54,835 nt of DNA, taken from IMG/VR virus record IMGVR_UViG_3300029448_000055, positions 1 to 54,835 of that record, one strand, 5' to 3'. Origin of the DNA: a virus. The notes beneath the pieces are model-generated. The model was not told the origin of the DNA and searched no databases. It saw nothing but the letters and a program-made list of their open reading frames with translations. The position numbers were made by a program, and so were the translations under genes. This document shows, in pieces, positions 30,908 through 40,577 of this stretch. Numbering within the stretch: the first letter of the stretch is position 1; each line of letters opens with the position of its first letter.

Positions 30908-31402
30908 TTAATTTTTACTTTTAAAGTCTATTATATTTTTACACCACCAGAAGAACATGTCTTCCGATAGATTGTGCTTCATAATGTTGACTCTGTGTGC
31001 CACCAATTGTATGTTCCCAACTATGTAACCTTCATGTGGCAGGATCCTATCTAAAGAAGCATTGAGTTCTTTCTTACCTTGACCATCTTTAGCATGCGTC
31101 ATTAAGACGCCAGACAAGGCGCACCGGCCCTCTTGTTCATCCCAGATATCAATCACATCATCCAGGGTAATAGCCCACTTCAGATCGGGTCTTTTCTTTT
31201 TTCTGGAACTTTTTAATTGCGTGAATATTAGGGCTAAAAATTTGTAGGGATCTTGAGTTACATTCTGGTAACGTTTTTTTTGGTAACAACTTCGACAGGT
31301 CTTCCGATAAGAGATAGTACCTGTCGGTCTTACCTTGGGCTCAAACTGTTCCATAGGTTTACTCTTCCGACAGACGGAACAAGTCTTTTTGTCTTGGGTC
31401 AT
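30908..31402 (-). CDS. HNH/endonuclease VII-like nuclease
   Basis: 164 residues. The N-terminus has a zinc finger (CSVCRKSKPMEQF, then TCRSCYQKKRYQ). The HNH part is GRCALSGVLMTH, ASLDRILPHEGYIVGNIQLV, then a helix with NIMKHNLS. The arrangement matches phage HNH enzymes of the endonuclease VII kind, used in branch resolution or packaging. It may also be a homing-type free-standing HNH. It lies directly after the DUF1064 gene. Confidence 0.7.
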   Translation of the reverse strand: MTQDKKTCSVCRKSKPMEQFEPKVRPTGTISYRKTCRSCYQKKRYQNVTQDPYKFLALIFTQLKSSRKKKRPDLKWAITLDDVIDIWDEQEGRCALSGVLMTHAKDGQGKKELNASLDRILPHEGYIVGNIQLVAHRVNIMKHNLSEDMFFWWCKNIIDFKSKN

Positions 31403-31403
31403 C

Positions 31404-31736
31404 TTATTCTCTAGGAGAAGATACGATCTGTATTATCAAGCCTGGGTACAACGCTTCCACCAATTTCTTTTTGAGTTTGAAGACATCAGTTTGCACTCCT
31501 TTGGTATCTTCCACCACCTCCTCGCCATTAGCGTTTTTGTATTTAAAATCTGCCTTGTATAAACAAATCTTTTTACCTTCGATAAAACATGGATAAGGTG
31601 GGTGTACCTCTATATCTGATACGGCACCAGCTCTTTCTAATTCTTTTAAGAACTTATATCTGGCTGCTTCCAGTTTGCTATCAAAGACATAACCATCTAG
31701 CTTTACTTTGATCGCACCGTATTTGTTATATGCCAT
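31404..31736 (-). CDS. DUF1064 PD-(D/E)XK protein
   Basis: 110 residues. FDSKLEAARYKFLKELE, then YKADFKYKNANGEEVVEDTK (Asp in DFKY, E-D-T-K) and DVFKLKKKLVEALYPG, are the DUF1064 signature, a small restriction-endonuclease-like fold thought to act in recombination. There is no Shine-Dalgarno, and a -10 box lies 5 bases before the ATG, so the mRNA is probably leaderless. Confidence 0.72.
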   Translation of the reverse strand: MAYNKYGAIKVKLDGYVFDSKLEAARYKFLKELERAGAVSDIEVHPPYPCFIEGKKICLYKADFKYKNANGEEVVEDTKGVQTDVFKLKKKLVEALYPGLIIQIVSSPRE

Positions 31737-31751
31737 ATTTTATTATACAAT
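31723..31751 (+). promoter_or_regulatory. Promoter for RHH gene at 31799
   Basis: TTGTTA (31723-31728), 17 bases, TACAAT (31746-31751). It overlaps the divergent minus-strand promoter at 31742-31770. Confidence 0.4.
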
Positions 31752-31770
31752 TATTTATCAAAATTAAGAA
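31742..31770 (-). promoter_or_regulatory. Leaderless promoter for DUF1064 gene
   Basis: On the minus strand TTCTTA (31765-31770), 17 bases, perfect TATAAT (31742-31747), ending 5 bases before the ATG at 31736. Confidence 0.45.
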
Positions 31771-31798
31771 ACACTTAACATACTAGGAGAATTAAACT

Positions 31799-31975
31799 AT
31801 GACTCATGTTACCATAGGAGTTAACAAAGAAACCCATAAAAAACTTAGCGAACTTGCTTCATTAACACACCGTACCAGGGCTAATACTGTCGAGTGGTTG
31901 GTTGATAGAGCCATAAGCCAGATTAAATTAGCTGAAAAAAACGGCAACGCCGAGCAAATTAAATTTGGCCTTTAA
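31799..31975 (+). CDS. Ribbon-helix-helix regulator
   Basis: 58 residues. HVTIGVNKETHKKLSELASL, then a helix NTVEWLVDRAISQI, is the standard RHH fold (one strand, two helices). AGGAGAATTAAACT precedes the ATG. Its end overlaps, tail to tail, the last bases of the 1299-residue internal protein gene. It is likely a repressor for nearby promoters, because the divergent promoters at 31723-31770 lie just upstream. Confidence 0.6.
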   Translation: MTHVTIGVNKETHKKLSELASLTHRTRANTVEWLVDRAISQIKLAEKNGNAEQIKFGL

Positions 31976-34900
31976 GATCCTCCTACTAATTTATCTAGTT
32001 CTTGCTGTCTTAATACTTGAGATCCTAAAGATTCTAAGAATGGAGCGTTTCTTCTTGGATTTTTAAATGAACCTTCTAGCTCTTGATCTCTTAATAAATA
32101 TTCAAGATCTTTAAAATCAAAGTAATTTACTGGAGCGCCACCTTCAACTGCTTCATTTATTTTCTCACTGGTTATCGGTATTGGCACAAAGGAACCTCTT
32201 AAAACTTCATTGTAATTACTAATTTTTGCTCTTTTTAGTGTATCTATTATTTCAGGTTCGTTTAAACCTAAAAGTCTAGAATCGTTTATATTTGTGTATA
32301 AATCTCTTAAAACTCTGTATCTATCTTCATTTTGATTAATGTAAGCTTGAATATATTTTTTAGCATCATCTTCGTTCATAGTTTCTAAAGCGTTGTTAAA
32401 AGCAAGAGAACTATCTCTAATAGCTCTATTGGCTTCAAATCCAGAATAAAGAAGAGCTCGCTGCATATCAGGTTTTATTGTTTTTACTCCAGACAAAGCT
32501 TGAATTACTGTCTCACCAGCATCAAGTTCTTTACCTGTTTTGCCTTTAACTGGCTCGCCATTTTTAGTTCTGCCAAACAAAGCTTTAGGCCCATCTTTTA
32601 ATCTAATATCTATATAAGAATCTTTTCCAGGCAAAAGACTAGTGCCAGACGGATCTACCACCGGTCGAAAAGGCATACCTGCTGGATTAATAGTATCTAA
32701 AACATAAACAAAACCTTTTAAAGCCCGATCTCCTTGAGTATCACTTTCACGCCATATTTTTCTACCCGTACCAGTTTCTCCATTAACTGCCTCTAACACT
32801 GAATTTAAACCAAATGCTGGCTCAACAAATGGAGAGGTAAACTCTGTTAAAGCTCCACCAAAAGAATCCACTGCTATTTTAGTTAAACTTTCTTCATTTC
32901 TATTGCCTTCTTCTATCTCAGTTAAAATTCTATTAGCTGGTCTTTGAAATAAATCATAAGGATTCATATAACTAAAATTAAAAAACTCTGTCGGATTTCC
33001 TAAACCATCTGAGCCAACTGGTACCAAGGTTGCTGTCTTGTCCCACGGTGCTCCAGCAGATCTTTTATAAGCATCTATTTTATCTTTGCTAACACCAGTT
33101 AAATAAGAACCTAAAGCAACCAATCCACCAGATAAGAAACCTCCTGTGGTAGCGACTCCCGTTAATCTTCTCATTCCAATTTTTTGTATTTCTGGATTTG
33201 CACTAGCTAATTCTTTAATGCTTCTGTGCAAAGCATTTACACCATTTCTTGTTACCTCAGCTGGGAAAGCAGTGAAGTTACCTACTGGCAATTTACTAAT
33301 TATTTCTCTGACTATTGGAACAACTCTTTTATAATTTTGAACTGTGTTTAAAGTTAACTCTGCCATTTCACTCCTAGTAAAAGCCTCTAAACCATCTATT
33401 GTTTTTTTATTTTTTGAGTCTAGTGGATTTTCTCTAACTTTAATATTTTTTAAATTCCTAACATCTATTACTGGGCCGCCATTTTTACCAACTTTTATTA
33501 TCTCTTTAAATCTTAATATATTTTTTGAAGATTCTATTGGCACCTCATAGGCTTCTGCTTTTAGATTAGGATTATCTAAAACATTTTGCAGAGCTGATTT
33601 AAATCTTATTTTTTCATTTTCATAAGCATAAACTCTAGCTGTATCATCAGTCATTTTATAAACATCTTCAGAAAATTTAGTTACGTTTTTAACTCCTGGT
33701 ATATTTGATACGCCTTTAATAGCTCTATCTACTCCTCTATTTTGAGAGGCTATTTTTGCATTTTCTAACACCTCTCCTAATTGAGAAGCACCACCTCTTT
33801 GCATAACTCCTTCAACTAACAACTCATCTAGTTTATCTTTTCTTAAAAGTTGACTTGAAGGATCTAATAACCCAGCAAAAGTATTTGCATAAGAGTCTTT
33901 TAGTCTTCCTGTTGAACCGACTAAACCATTTAACATGGCAAAGAACGGCACTGAAGTATTGTTCCTAACTTGTGCTAATGGAGATAATACAGTTTTTCCG
34001 TATTGAGTTGCTGCTTTAACAGATAAAAAAGGTTTATAAAAATCCATTAGAACTGAACCGTTTGCTTCTAAAGAAGTAGTGGTTCTTAACAAAGCATCAA
34101 AATAATCTGATCTGGCGTACATACCATCTAATTGTCCGTGTTCTTGATTGAATTGTTTATATATAACAGGATTATTATCTTTATCAAAAACAGTTACAGT
34201 ATTTATGTCATTTATTTTTTTAACTTCTTTTCCTTTTGCAAAATCTGGATCTTTTAAAAATTTCTTTTGATTTGTTCTTATGGCTAGGTTATCTAACTCT
34301 TTTATATCTCTAAACATTTTAGTTTTACCTATTAAAGAAGATAGTTTGTTTACAGTAGTTGCAGCTTTTAAAGCCGTGTTAGCCATAGCTTTTTCTGGAG
34401 TGCTTTCTAAAAATCCAGCTACCTCGCCTAAAGCCCTTCTAACTTTTGGCAAATCATCTAAAGTTTTTCCTTTTAAAATATCTTTATTTTTTGCTAAACC
34501 ATCCAATACAAATTCACCTGTTTCAAAACCAAAATAATCTTTATTAGTCGGTGTCTTTCTGGCTATAAGATTAAAAATATAATTAGCATCTTGAGCATCA
34601 ACTCCAATAATTTTTTGAATTTCATCCTCTGCAAATTTTCTAAGATTTGGGTCTATAGGTATATTAGAATCTAAATAAGTTTTGTAGGATCTGGTGCCAT
34701 ACAAACCCATATTGCCTGAGATAACTTCGTGTAAATCTTTTTGAATTAATAAATTACCAAAACCATCTGCTTCGCTTCTAGATAGTTCTAAGACTTGTCT
34801 AGATAAACTATCGGCTTGATTTCTAACGTTCTGAGTTAAAGTAGATATCTTAGCGTTATCTTCTATACCAAAAGATTTGTAATTTATTTTTTTTTCTAAA

Positions 34901-35871
34901 TCTTTTATATTTTTATTTGCTTGTGTTTGTATTTTTTCAGCCAAAGCTCTTTGTCCTTTTAAATCTAATTTTGGTTTTTGAAAGTTTACTTTTATCATTG
35001 GAAACAAACTGTCTTCTATGTCCCTAGATAATTGCAAAGCGTTAGTTTGGCTTAAGCCGCTTTGACCTAATTTAGTTATGGTGTTCTGAATTATAGAAGT
35101 GTTTCTATTTACTTCTTCTAAGTTTTGTAAAACTTCTGCTGTTTTGACATGTGACAATTGTGCTACATATTCGTTAGGCTTGGCTAATCCTTCGGCACCA
35201 ACACCTTTGGTACTAAAATAATTTTTAGCTCGATCAAATAATTTTAAATTTGTTTCTTCAATATCGTCGCCTGCTTTTTGAATACTTTTAGATTTGTTTC
35301 CTAACTGTGTTTTTGCTACAGCTTTAGCAAATATTGGAGCTAACGCTTCATCGACAATTGCTCCACCAGTATAGCCAACTGCTTTTAAAGCGTAAGGCAA
35401 ACCAAAAATAAAAGAACTGGCTTCTGCTGCAACATTTGCTCTTTCTAATAATCTTTCGTAAGCAGCTTCTGAACCTCTCAACCTAGCCAAACGCTCTTCA
35501 TCTGAATCGTTATCAACAAAAGTGTCCAACAAGGTAACAGTATCATCAGTCGCAACTGCCCCATCAACAGCGCCAAAGACAGCTGCCTTTTGAATGTTGC
35601 TTAATTTATTAACTCTGTTTAAAACTCCAGCTGCACCAAAACCTGGTAAACCAAATTGAGTTATGAAAGAAGCTATCTCGCCAGCTGTAGTCTCTGGTTT
35701 GTCTGTTTGTCTTTCGTCAAAAAATCTTTTTAAATCAGCAGTTAAATCTGTGTCTGCAAATAAATCTATTGATGATGCGCCAAGCTCAGCTACTCCTCTA
35801 ATTGCTTGAGAGGTACCAAACTGTACTCCTTGTGCTATGTCTCCGAGTATTCCTACTTCTTTTTTTGCCAT
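31972..35871 (-). CDS. Very large internal virion protein
   Basis: 1299 residues, the largest product in the window. The N-terminus is alpha-helical with Gly/Ala-rich segments (FITQFGLPGFGAAGVL, FIFGLPYALKAVGYTGGAIV). The middle is a helical coil region. Around 880-930 there is NFTAFPAEVTRNGVNALHR, then MRRLTGVATTGGFLSGGLVAL, a conserved segment in giant podovirus internal proteins with a hydrophobic stretch. It should be ejected with the DNA or form the trans-envelope channel, like T7 gp16. I see no lysozyme motif. It is the last gene of the late block. Confidence 0.7.
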   Translation of the reverse strand: MAKKEVGILGDIAQGVQFGTSQAIRGVAELGASSIDLFADTDLTADLKRFFDERQTDKPETTAGEIASFITQFGLPGFGAAGVLNRVNKLSNIQKAAVFGAVDGAVATDDTVTLLDTFVDNDSDEERLARLRGSEAAYERLLERANVAAEASSFIFGLPYALKAVGYTGGAIVDEALAPIFAKAVAKTQLGNKSKSIQKAGDDIEETNLKLFDRAKNYFSTKGVGAEGLAKPNEYVAQLSHVKTAEVLQNLEEVNRNTSIIQNTITKLGQSGLSQTNALQLSRDIEDSLFPMIKVNFQKPKLDLKGQRALAEKIQTQANKNIKDLEKKINYKSFGIEDNAKISTLTQNVRNQADSLSRQVLELSRSEADGFGNLLIQKDLHEVISGNMGLYGTRSYKTYLDSNIPIDPNLRKFAEDEIQKIIGVDAQDANYIFNLIARKTPTNKDYFGFETGEFVLDGLAKNKDILKGKTLDDLPKVRRALGEVAGFLESTPEKAMANTALKAATTVNKLSSLIGKTKMFRDIKELDNLAIRTNQKKFLKDPDFAKGKEVKKINDINTVTVFDKDNNPVIYKQFNQEHGQLDGMYARSDYFDALLRTTTSLEANGSVLMDFYKPFLSVKAATQYGKTVLSPLAQVRNNTSVPFFAMLNGLVGSTGRLKDSYANTFAGLLDPSSQLLRKDKLDELLVEGVMQRGGASQLGEVLENAKIASQNRGVDRAIKGVSNIPGVKNVTKFSEDVYKMTDDTARVYAYENEKIRFKSALQNVLDNPNLKAEAYEVPIESSKNILRFKEIIKVGKNGGPVIDVRNLKNIKVRENPLDSKNKKTIDGLEAFTRSEMAELTLNTVQNYKRVVPIVREIISKLPVGNFTAFPAEVTRNGVNALHRSIKELASANPEIQKIGMRRLTGVATTGGFLSGGLVALGSYLTGVSKDKIDAYKRSAGAPWDKTATLVPVGSDGLGNPTEFFNFSYMNPYDLFQRPANRILTEIEEGNRNEESLTKIAVDSFGGALTEFTSPFVEPAFGLNSVLEAVNGETGTGRKIWRESDTQGDRALKGFVYVLDTINPAGMPFRPVVDPSGTSLLPGKDSYIDIRLKDGPKALFGRTKNGEPVKGKTGKELDAGETVIQALSGVKTIKPDMQRALLYSGFEANRAIRDSSLAFNNALETMNEDDAKKYIQAYINQNEDRYRVLRDLYTNINDSRLLGLNEPEIIDTLKRAKISNYNEVLRGSFVPIPITSEKINEAVEGGAPVNYFDFKDLEYLLRDQELEGSFKNPRRNAPFLESLGSQVLRQQELDKLVGGS

Positions 35872-35879
35872 GAGTTTTT

Positions 35880-37628
35880 TTAATCAAGACCAAGCCTTGC
35901 TCTACCTTTTGCATTAGGTCTAACTCCTACATTAGTTAAATCCAACGTTCCACCTGCTTGAACGATAGAACCAATTTGAGTTCTACCAATTCGTTCTAAT
36001 GCTTTATCGCCTGACAAATAATAAAGTTCTAAATCGCTAGGTCTTAAATCTGCTTTTGCATATTCTGGATTGCTATCTAAAGCATCTTGTATGGCTCCTC
36101 GATACAAAGCATTTATATCTTTATCTTTACCTAAAAGTTCGGCAAGAGTTCCACCAGCAGCAGCTTGACCTTTTAAATAAGCATCCATTTGATCAGGGTT
36201 TTGTTGCAAGTATTCTAAAAGTTGTTGATCGGCTGACTTAGTTTCTTCCAAAGCTATATCTGCTCCTAAGTAACCTTGAGTAAATTCACTTAAACCCAAT
36301 GGACTAAAACCTACTGGGCCTTCTTTTGGCATAGTCATAGCAGAAAAACCTGCCATCATTTTCTTAGCAAAGTCAGGATCTTCTGAAACTTTTTCTAAGT
36401 AACCACTACCAAAACCTTTTACGTAATCTAAGAAGGTAGGTCTACTACCATCTTTATCAGTTAATTTGCCAGTAGCAGGGTCATAATTATATTTAGGATT
36501 TCCTGCGTCGTCTTTCATTTGTCTAAGAACACCCAAAGTATATTTGCCAACATTATCTCCTTTAACACCAGATAAATCTTCCGGAGCAGTTGCTAGTTGA
36601 TTGCTTGCAAGAGAACTAACTTGAGTATTTAATTTTCTTAAATCATCGAGATTAGATAGTTCTTCTCCACCGTCAAATGACGTAGTGGCACCAAGAGTTA
36701 TTGCTGCAGGAAGAGAGCCATATCTAATAGTATTTCCTAAAAAACCAGAACCTTTGCTTGCAATCTCTCCACTGCCAGCTTCAACCACATCAGAGTCTTT
36801 TTTAGGAGCGTCTTTCTTCTTGTCTTTTTTAAAAATATTTTTATATAAATTTAAAAGAGCTCCTCCTTTTGCATAACCACGAATAGGTACACCACCGTCT
36901 GCCATGTTTTGTACTTCTTCTTTAATTAATCCAGGTGCTTCAGCTAGTTCTCTACCTAAGTAATATTTAAAATAATTTTTTATTGCTTTGTCATTTGCCT
37001 CTGGCAATAAAGAGCCAATGCCCCTTACTATTTTGCGTCCACTGTTTGCAATCTTAGCCGTGGCTGCTGCAGGTAATCCTACTCCAGTGGCTGCTACTCC
37101 TGCTATACCCAGATCCACTGGATCTTGAGGGTCAAAAATAACATCAGTAAAATCTCTAACATTTAATCTTTCGTCATCTTTTCTCAATTGTTCTCTAAGT
37201 AATTCTAATAAACCTTCGCCCATTGGACCGCTACCTAATTTTCTATTTTGTATATCCATAATTGCTGAAGCTATACCACCTGTTTTAAATTCTAAAGGCA
37301 CTTCATCTATCATTTCATACCCGCCAGTTTCAGGGTCAAATCTTTTACCAGCTTCTTGTTCTATTCTTTTATCTCTAGCTGTAATTTTTTTAGTTTCTAA
37401 TCCTTTCGCACGTAAAGCTGGGCTCATTTTTTTAACTTTATCAAGTTCGAGTTTAAAGTCTAAGTCTGCTCTTAATCTATCGTCGACTTGTTGTAATTCA
37501 TCATAAAATTTTCGACCGTATTTTTCTATAACAGCTCTAGGTCCTTCTTGTCTTAACAAACTTAAAGCATCTTTAGCACCAGATACTGCATCAAATAAAA
37601 TTGGTATTGCTGCTTTTGCCTTTGCCAT
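35880..37628 (-). CDS. Internal virion protein with AxGG motifs
   Basis: 582 residues. The N-terminal third is helical and charged. Two short motifs, FKTGGIASAIMDIQNRKLG and NMADGGVPIRGYAKGGALLN, sit about 130 residues apart and repeat the GG motif of the 82-residue protein at 4933. The middle is Lys-rich (FKKDKKKDAPKKDSD). The C-terminal half is helical with DADI-type repeats and ends in a basic tail. By position it is part of the ejection set with its two neighbours. Confidence 0.6.
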   Translation of the reverse strand: MAKAKAAIPILFDAVSGAKDALSLLRQEGPRAVIEKYGRKFYDELQQVDDRLRADLDFKLELDKVKKMSPALRAKGLETKKITARDKRIEQEAGKRFDPETGGYEMIDEVPLEFKTGGIASAIMDIQNRKLGSGPMGEGLLELLREQLRKDDERLNVRDFTDVIFDPQDPVDLGIAGVAATGVGLPAAATAKIANSGRKIVRGIGSLLPEANDKAIKNYFKYYLGRELAEAPGLIKEEVQNMADGGVPIRGYAKGGALLNLYKNIFKKDKKKDAPKKDSDVVEAGSGEIASKGSGFLGNTIRYGSLPAAITLGATTSFDGGEELSNLDDLRKLNTQVSSLASNQLATAPEDLSGVKGDNVGKYTLGVLRQMKDDAGNPKYNYDPATGKLTDKDGSRPTFLDYVKGFGSGYLEKVSEDPDFAKKMMAGFSAMTMPKEGPVGFSPLGLSEFTQGYLGADIALEETKSADQQLLEYLQQNPDQMDAYLKGQAAAGGTLAELLGKDKDINALYRGAIQDALDSNPEYAKADLRPSDLELYYLSGDKALERIGRTQIGSIVQAGGTLDLTNVGVRPNAKGRARLGLD

Positions 37629-37631
37629 TAT

Positions 37632-38678
37632 CTAAAAACCTCCAGCTATAGTTGCTACTTGTCCTAATGTGCCAATACCTCTTTGTAAAGAACTAGGCAT
37701 GCTGTAAGTTTGTGGTTGATACATTTGAGCGCCAGTACCACCAGATATACCGCCCATTGGCAATCCAGCTAATAAGGCCTGCCCTCTTTGTAATCTAGTA
37801 AATGGTTCGTCAGCTAAGACATCAGCTGCTCTAAATCTTCTACTGAGAGCATCTTGAGTAATACCTCTTTGTGCTTGTCCTAGATTTTCAAGCGTGCCTA
37901 TTTGACCAGTTAATAAGTCTTGACCCGCTGCACCTATGGAACCAAGTTGTGAACCTAAGCCAGAAATACCTTGACCAAGTGTGCTGTAAGCTAAACCAGC
38001 CGTACCCATGCCTTGACCTAAAGATCCTAATTGACTGACTTGTTGAGCAGCAGCATCTCTAGCGCCTTGAAAACCTTGAGATCTAATACCGCCGACGGCT
38101 TCTAACAAACCTCTACCCAGTGCTTCTTGTCTTTCAGTTTCTTGCAATCTGCCTCGGCTACCGCCAAATGCTCCAGCGCTAACTGCACCAGCACGATTAG
38201 CTATGCCTTGCTGTTCTGATTGTTCAGTTATATCTCTAATAGCTTGTTGAACGACTTGTTGTTCAAATGGATCGCTAAAAGTTTTAATCGCTTCGCTAGG
38301 ATCTCTGGCCAATCTAGCTGCTTCTGCTAAATTAAAAGTGCCTTGATCTAATTGACCAATACCAGCTCTAGCAGCATCTATACCTTCTCTGGTAACGCCA
38401 GCTGCTTCTGGTATGTATTCACCAAACTGTCCTAGATTGCCAGATAAAGTTCTAGCCTCTCTTTCCAAATCTGTTAAATCAGCAGTGCCTTCAATAGGTA
38501 TATCTCTTTCTTGAGCTATTAAACCTTCATATTCTCCAGGCGAACCAAAGTAAGAAGATAGTATTCTTCTGCTAATATCCTCTGCGTAAGGATCAATAAA
38601 CTGATAACCAGTTTGTGGTAGCTCAAGAGATTCAGCTTCAACTTTTTCTATTTTAGGTTTTTTACAAGTACAACCCAT
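37632..38678 (-). CDS. Internal virion protein, helical
   Basis: 348 residues. The start is MGCTCKKPKIEKVEAESLELP, with two Cys near the N-terminus. The conserved core is FEQQVVQQAIRDITEQSEQQ, then IANRAGAVSAGAFGGSRGRL, a signature of marine phage internal proteins. The C-terminal half is Gly/Gln/Leu-rich with repeated LGQG and GLG motifs. It is probably an ejection or core protein, encoded between the GNAT gene and the 582-residue gene. Confidence 0.65.
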   Translation of the reverse strand: MGCTCKKPKIEKVEAESLELPQTGYQFIDPYAEDISRRILSSYFGSPGEYEGLIAQERDIPIEGTADLTDLEREARTLSGNLGQFGEYIPEAAGVTREGIDAARAGIGQLDQGTFNLAEAARLARDPSEAIKTFSDPFEQQVVQQAIRDITEQSEQQGIANRAGAVSAGAFGGSRGRLQETERQEALGRGLLEAVGGIRSQGFQGARDAAAQQVSQLGSLGQGMGTAGLAYSTLGQGISGLGSQLGSIGAAGQDLLTGQIGTLENLGQAQRGITQDALSRRFRAADVLADEPFTRLQRGQALLAGLPMGGISGGTGAQMYQPQTYSMPSSLQRGIGTLGQVATIAGGF

Positions 38679-38683
38679 TATTA

Positions 38684-39172
38684 TTACCTCAAATCGTTGT
38701 AATAAGTTCCACCAATTTTATGAAACCCATTTTTAAAAAATAACTTTTCTGCTTTTTCAATGCTAGTAATATTATAGATACCCATAACTATAGGCTTGTT
38801 TTTTTCTTTAGCATAAGCCATAGCAGTTTTTAATAAAAGATCTGAAGGCTTTTCACCATCAGTAATTTCTCTGTGTTTAGGCAATACATAAAACCAAGAG
38901 TCACCTAAAAAATTTTCATTAGACCACCAATGATCGGTTTCTTCTAAACCCACACTGCCAACTATATTGCCATCTGTATCTCTCACTACAAAAACAATAC
39001 CATCTAAAAGAACACTGTTTATTTTATGTGAAACTCTACCCCAATGTAGTTTTGGTGATTTGCCATTAATTGAAAAAGAATGTTCTTTATGAAAATTATC
39101 AGCTAAAAATTCAGCTATCTCTTTACCATCTGCTTCACAAAATTTTAATTTATCTACCGTAAATTCACTCAT
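38684..39172 (-). CDS. GNAT-family acetyltransferase
   Basis: 162 residues. The pattern FVVRDTDGNIVGSVGLEE, then SWFYVLPKHREITDGEKPSD, then LLLKTAMAYAKEKNKPIVM, then EKLFFKNGFHKIG, is the strand and helix order of GNAT enzymes. The acetyl-CoA loop is degenerate here (KHREITDGEKPSD, not the Q/R-x-x-G-x-G/A form). The substrate is unknown. It overlaps the previous gene start (ATGA). Such enzymes in late operons of marine phages may acetylate virion or host surface proteins. Confidence 0.68.
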   Translation of the reverse strand: MSEFTVDKLKFCEADGKEIAEFLADNFHKEHSFSINGKSPKLHWGRVSHKINSVLLDGIVFVVRDTDGNIVGSVGLEETDHWWSNENFLGDSWFYVLPKHREITDGEKPSDLLLKTAMAYAKEKNKPIVMGIYNITSIEKAEKLFFKNGFHKIGGTYYNDLR

Positions 39173-40128
39173 GACATTGATCCCATGTAACCTTCAGCCG
39201 CTTTTTGTAAAGCGTACATTTGTTTTGCGCCTTCCATTCTTTGTGCAAATGGGTCATCAGCTGGCGCACCAGCTAAGGCACCGATACCACGTACTGCTTT
39301 AGCGTTGGTAATAAATTCACCATCACTCAACATGGCTGGTATTTTATCGTCACGTTCTCCACCAGGACCAGTTACTAAATCATCCCGATCTGGAAACATT
39401 TGACCATCTACCATCATGCCGTCGGCTGCGTATAGTTGACCTGCAATTCTTCTAGGCTTTAAATTAAATTGCACTCTTTCTTCTGGGGCTGCAGCCATAG
39501 GGTCAAACTTACCAGGTCTGCCAACATTGTAAGCCTTAGTAACCTCTGAATAATAAGGTCGATAGATAGCTTTAAGAGGAGAACTCTCATCAATGTATTG
39601 AGCAGAGTCTGGAGTATATTGTTGAGCTCTTTGTAAATCTAATATAGCTTTTTGTAATTCTCTATCGCCACCACTAAGACCTGGAAAAGTATCAATTAAC
39701 TTTTTTAATTCATTATCTAGTTCAGAAATACCACCATCAGCCATTCTAGTTATTGATGGAATGTTTGGTCTGTTTAAAGGACCAATGCCACCAGATGTTA
39801 ATCCTTGAATGTCTGTCATTTCTTCAAATTGACTTAATTTTTCAGAAATTTTATCGCTTTCTTCTTGATCGAATTTAAGATCTTTTATTTTGTCTTTTAA
39901 TTTTTCTAACATATCAGCAAATCCACCAGAGGCAAAACTCTCAATACCTTGTTTTTCTTTGAATACTTCCATTGCCATGTCTGGGTCCATAGCCATACCA
40001 CCAGCTTCTAACATAGCCACTCCACCAGCAGCAAAACTATCTGGATCGTAGCCCATTTTTTCTACGACATCAGGTCTCTTATTTGCTAGAGACATTAAGC
40101 CTTCTTGATTTGGTTTTATGTCTTTCAT
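39169..40128 (-). CDS. Virion protein with AxGG and LSDGEF motifs
   Basis: 319 residues. Four GG motifs occur in the first 140 residues: SFAAGGVAMLEAGG, SFASGGFADML, LTSGGIGPLN and RMADGGISEL. The C-terminus contains VTGPGGERDDKIPAMLSDGEF, then ITNAKAVRGIG, a motif conserved across many phage virion proteins. The end is helical with DPFAQRMEGAKQMY. The function is unknown. It is encoded next to the holin and ejection genes, so internal-virion or assembly use is likely. Confidence 0.65.
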   Translation of the reverse strand: MKDIKPNQEGLMSLANKRPDVVEKMGYDPDSFAAGGVAMLEAGGMAMDPDMAMEVFKEKQGIESFASGGFADMLEKLKDKIKDLKFDQEESDKISEKLSQFEEMTDIQGLTSGGIGPLNRPNIPSITRMADGGISELDNELKKLIDTFPGLSGGDRELQKAILDLQRAQQYTPDSAQYIDESSPLKAIYRPYYSEVTKAYNVGRPGKFDPMAAAPEERVQFNLKPRRIAGQLYAADGMMVDGQMFPDRDDLVTGPGGERDDKIPAMLSDGEFITNAKAVRGIGALAGAPADDPFAQRMEGAKQMYALQKAAEGYMGSMS

Positions 40129-40132
40129 ATAA

Positions 40133-40528
40133 CTATTCCTTTAAATTACTACGTGCGACAGATTTAGACTTTTCCCAGCTACGCATACCACCAAGTCCTA
40201 GTAAACTCATAGTTAAAGTTAACAAACCTTCGGTTGCTATTTCTGGTATTGGGATATCAGATCCTGAAACCATTAAGCCCCAATTCAATATAGGTCCTAT
40301 AAAAAAAGACCATAACAATCCTAAACAACACACCCACATAATCGCTGGTCTAGCACCGGCGACAAACATGGACGGGTTTTTAGCTTGTTCTTTATTAACT
40401 TCTATTTGAGCTAGATTTGCATTGTGTAATTGCATATCCAACTCATGCTGTAACTTAGCTTTCAAATCTTTGTCTTCAACAAACTTGTCTAAAACTTTGC
40501 CAGCTACACCTACTACTGAATCTAACAT
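40133..40528 (-). CDS. Holin, GTA-type three-helix family
   Basis: 131 residues. The N-terminal 50 are helical and charged. FVAGARPAIMWVCCLGLLW and PILNWGLMVSG, then EGLLTLTMSLLGLGGMRSWE, give the hydrophobic segments and the W-P-x-x-x-W pattern of the 3TM holins of gene transfer agents. The C-terminus is basic. It should form the lesion that lets the endolysin at 40578 reach the cell wall. Confidence 0.75.
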   Translation of the reverse strand: MLDSVVGVAGKVLDKFVEDKDLKAKLQHELDMQLHNANLAQIEVNKEQAKNPSMFVAGARPAIMWVCCLGLLWSFFIGPILNWGLMVSGSDIPIPEIATEGLLTLTMSLLGLGGMRSWEKSKSVARSNLKE

Positions 40529-40577
40529 AATTCCTCGTGTAAGTTATCAAAAGTCATCATAAGATGCGCCATGTTGT

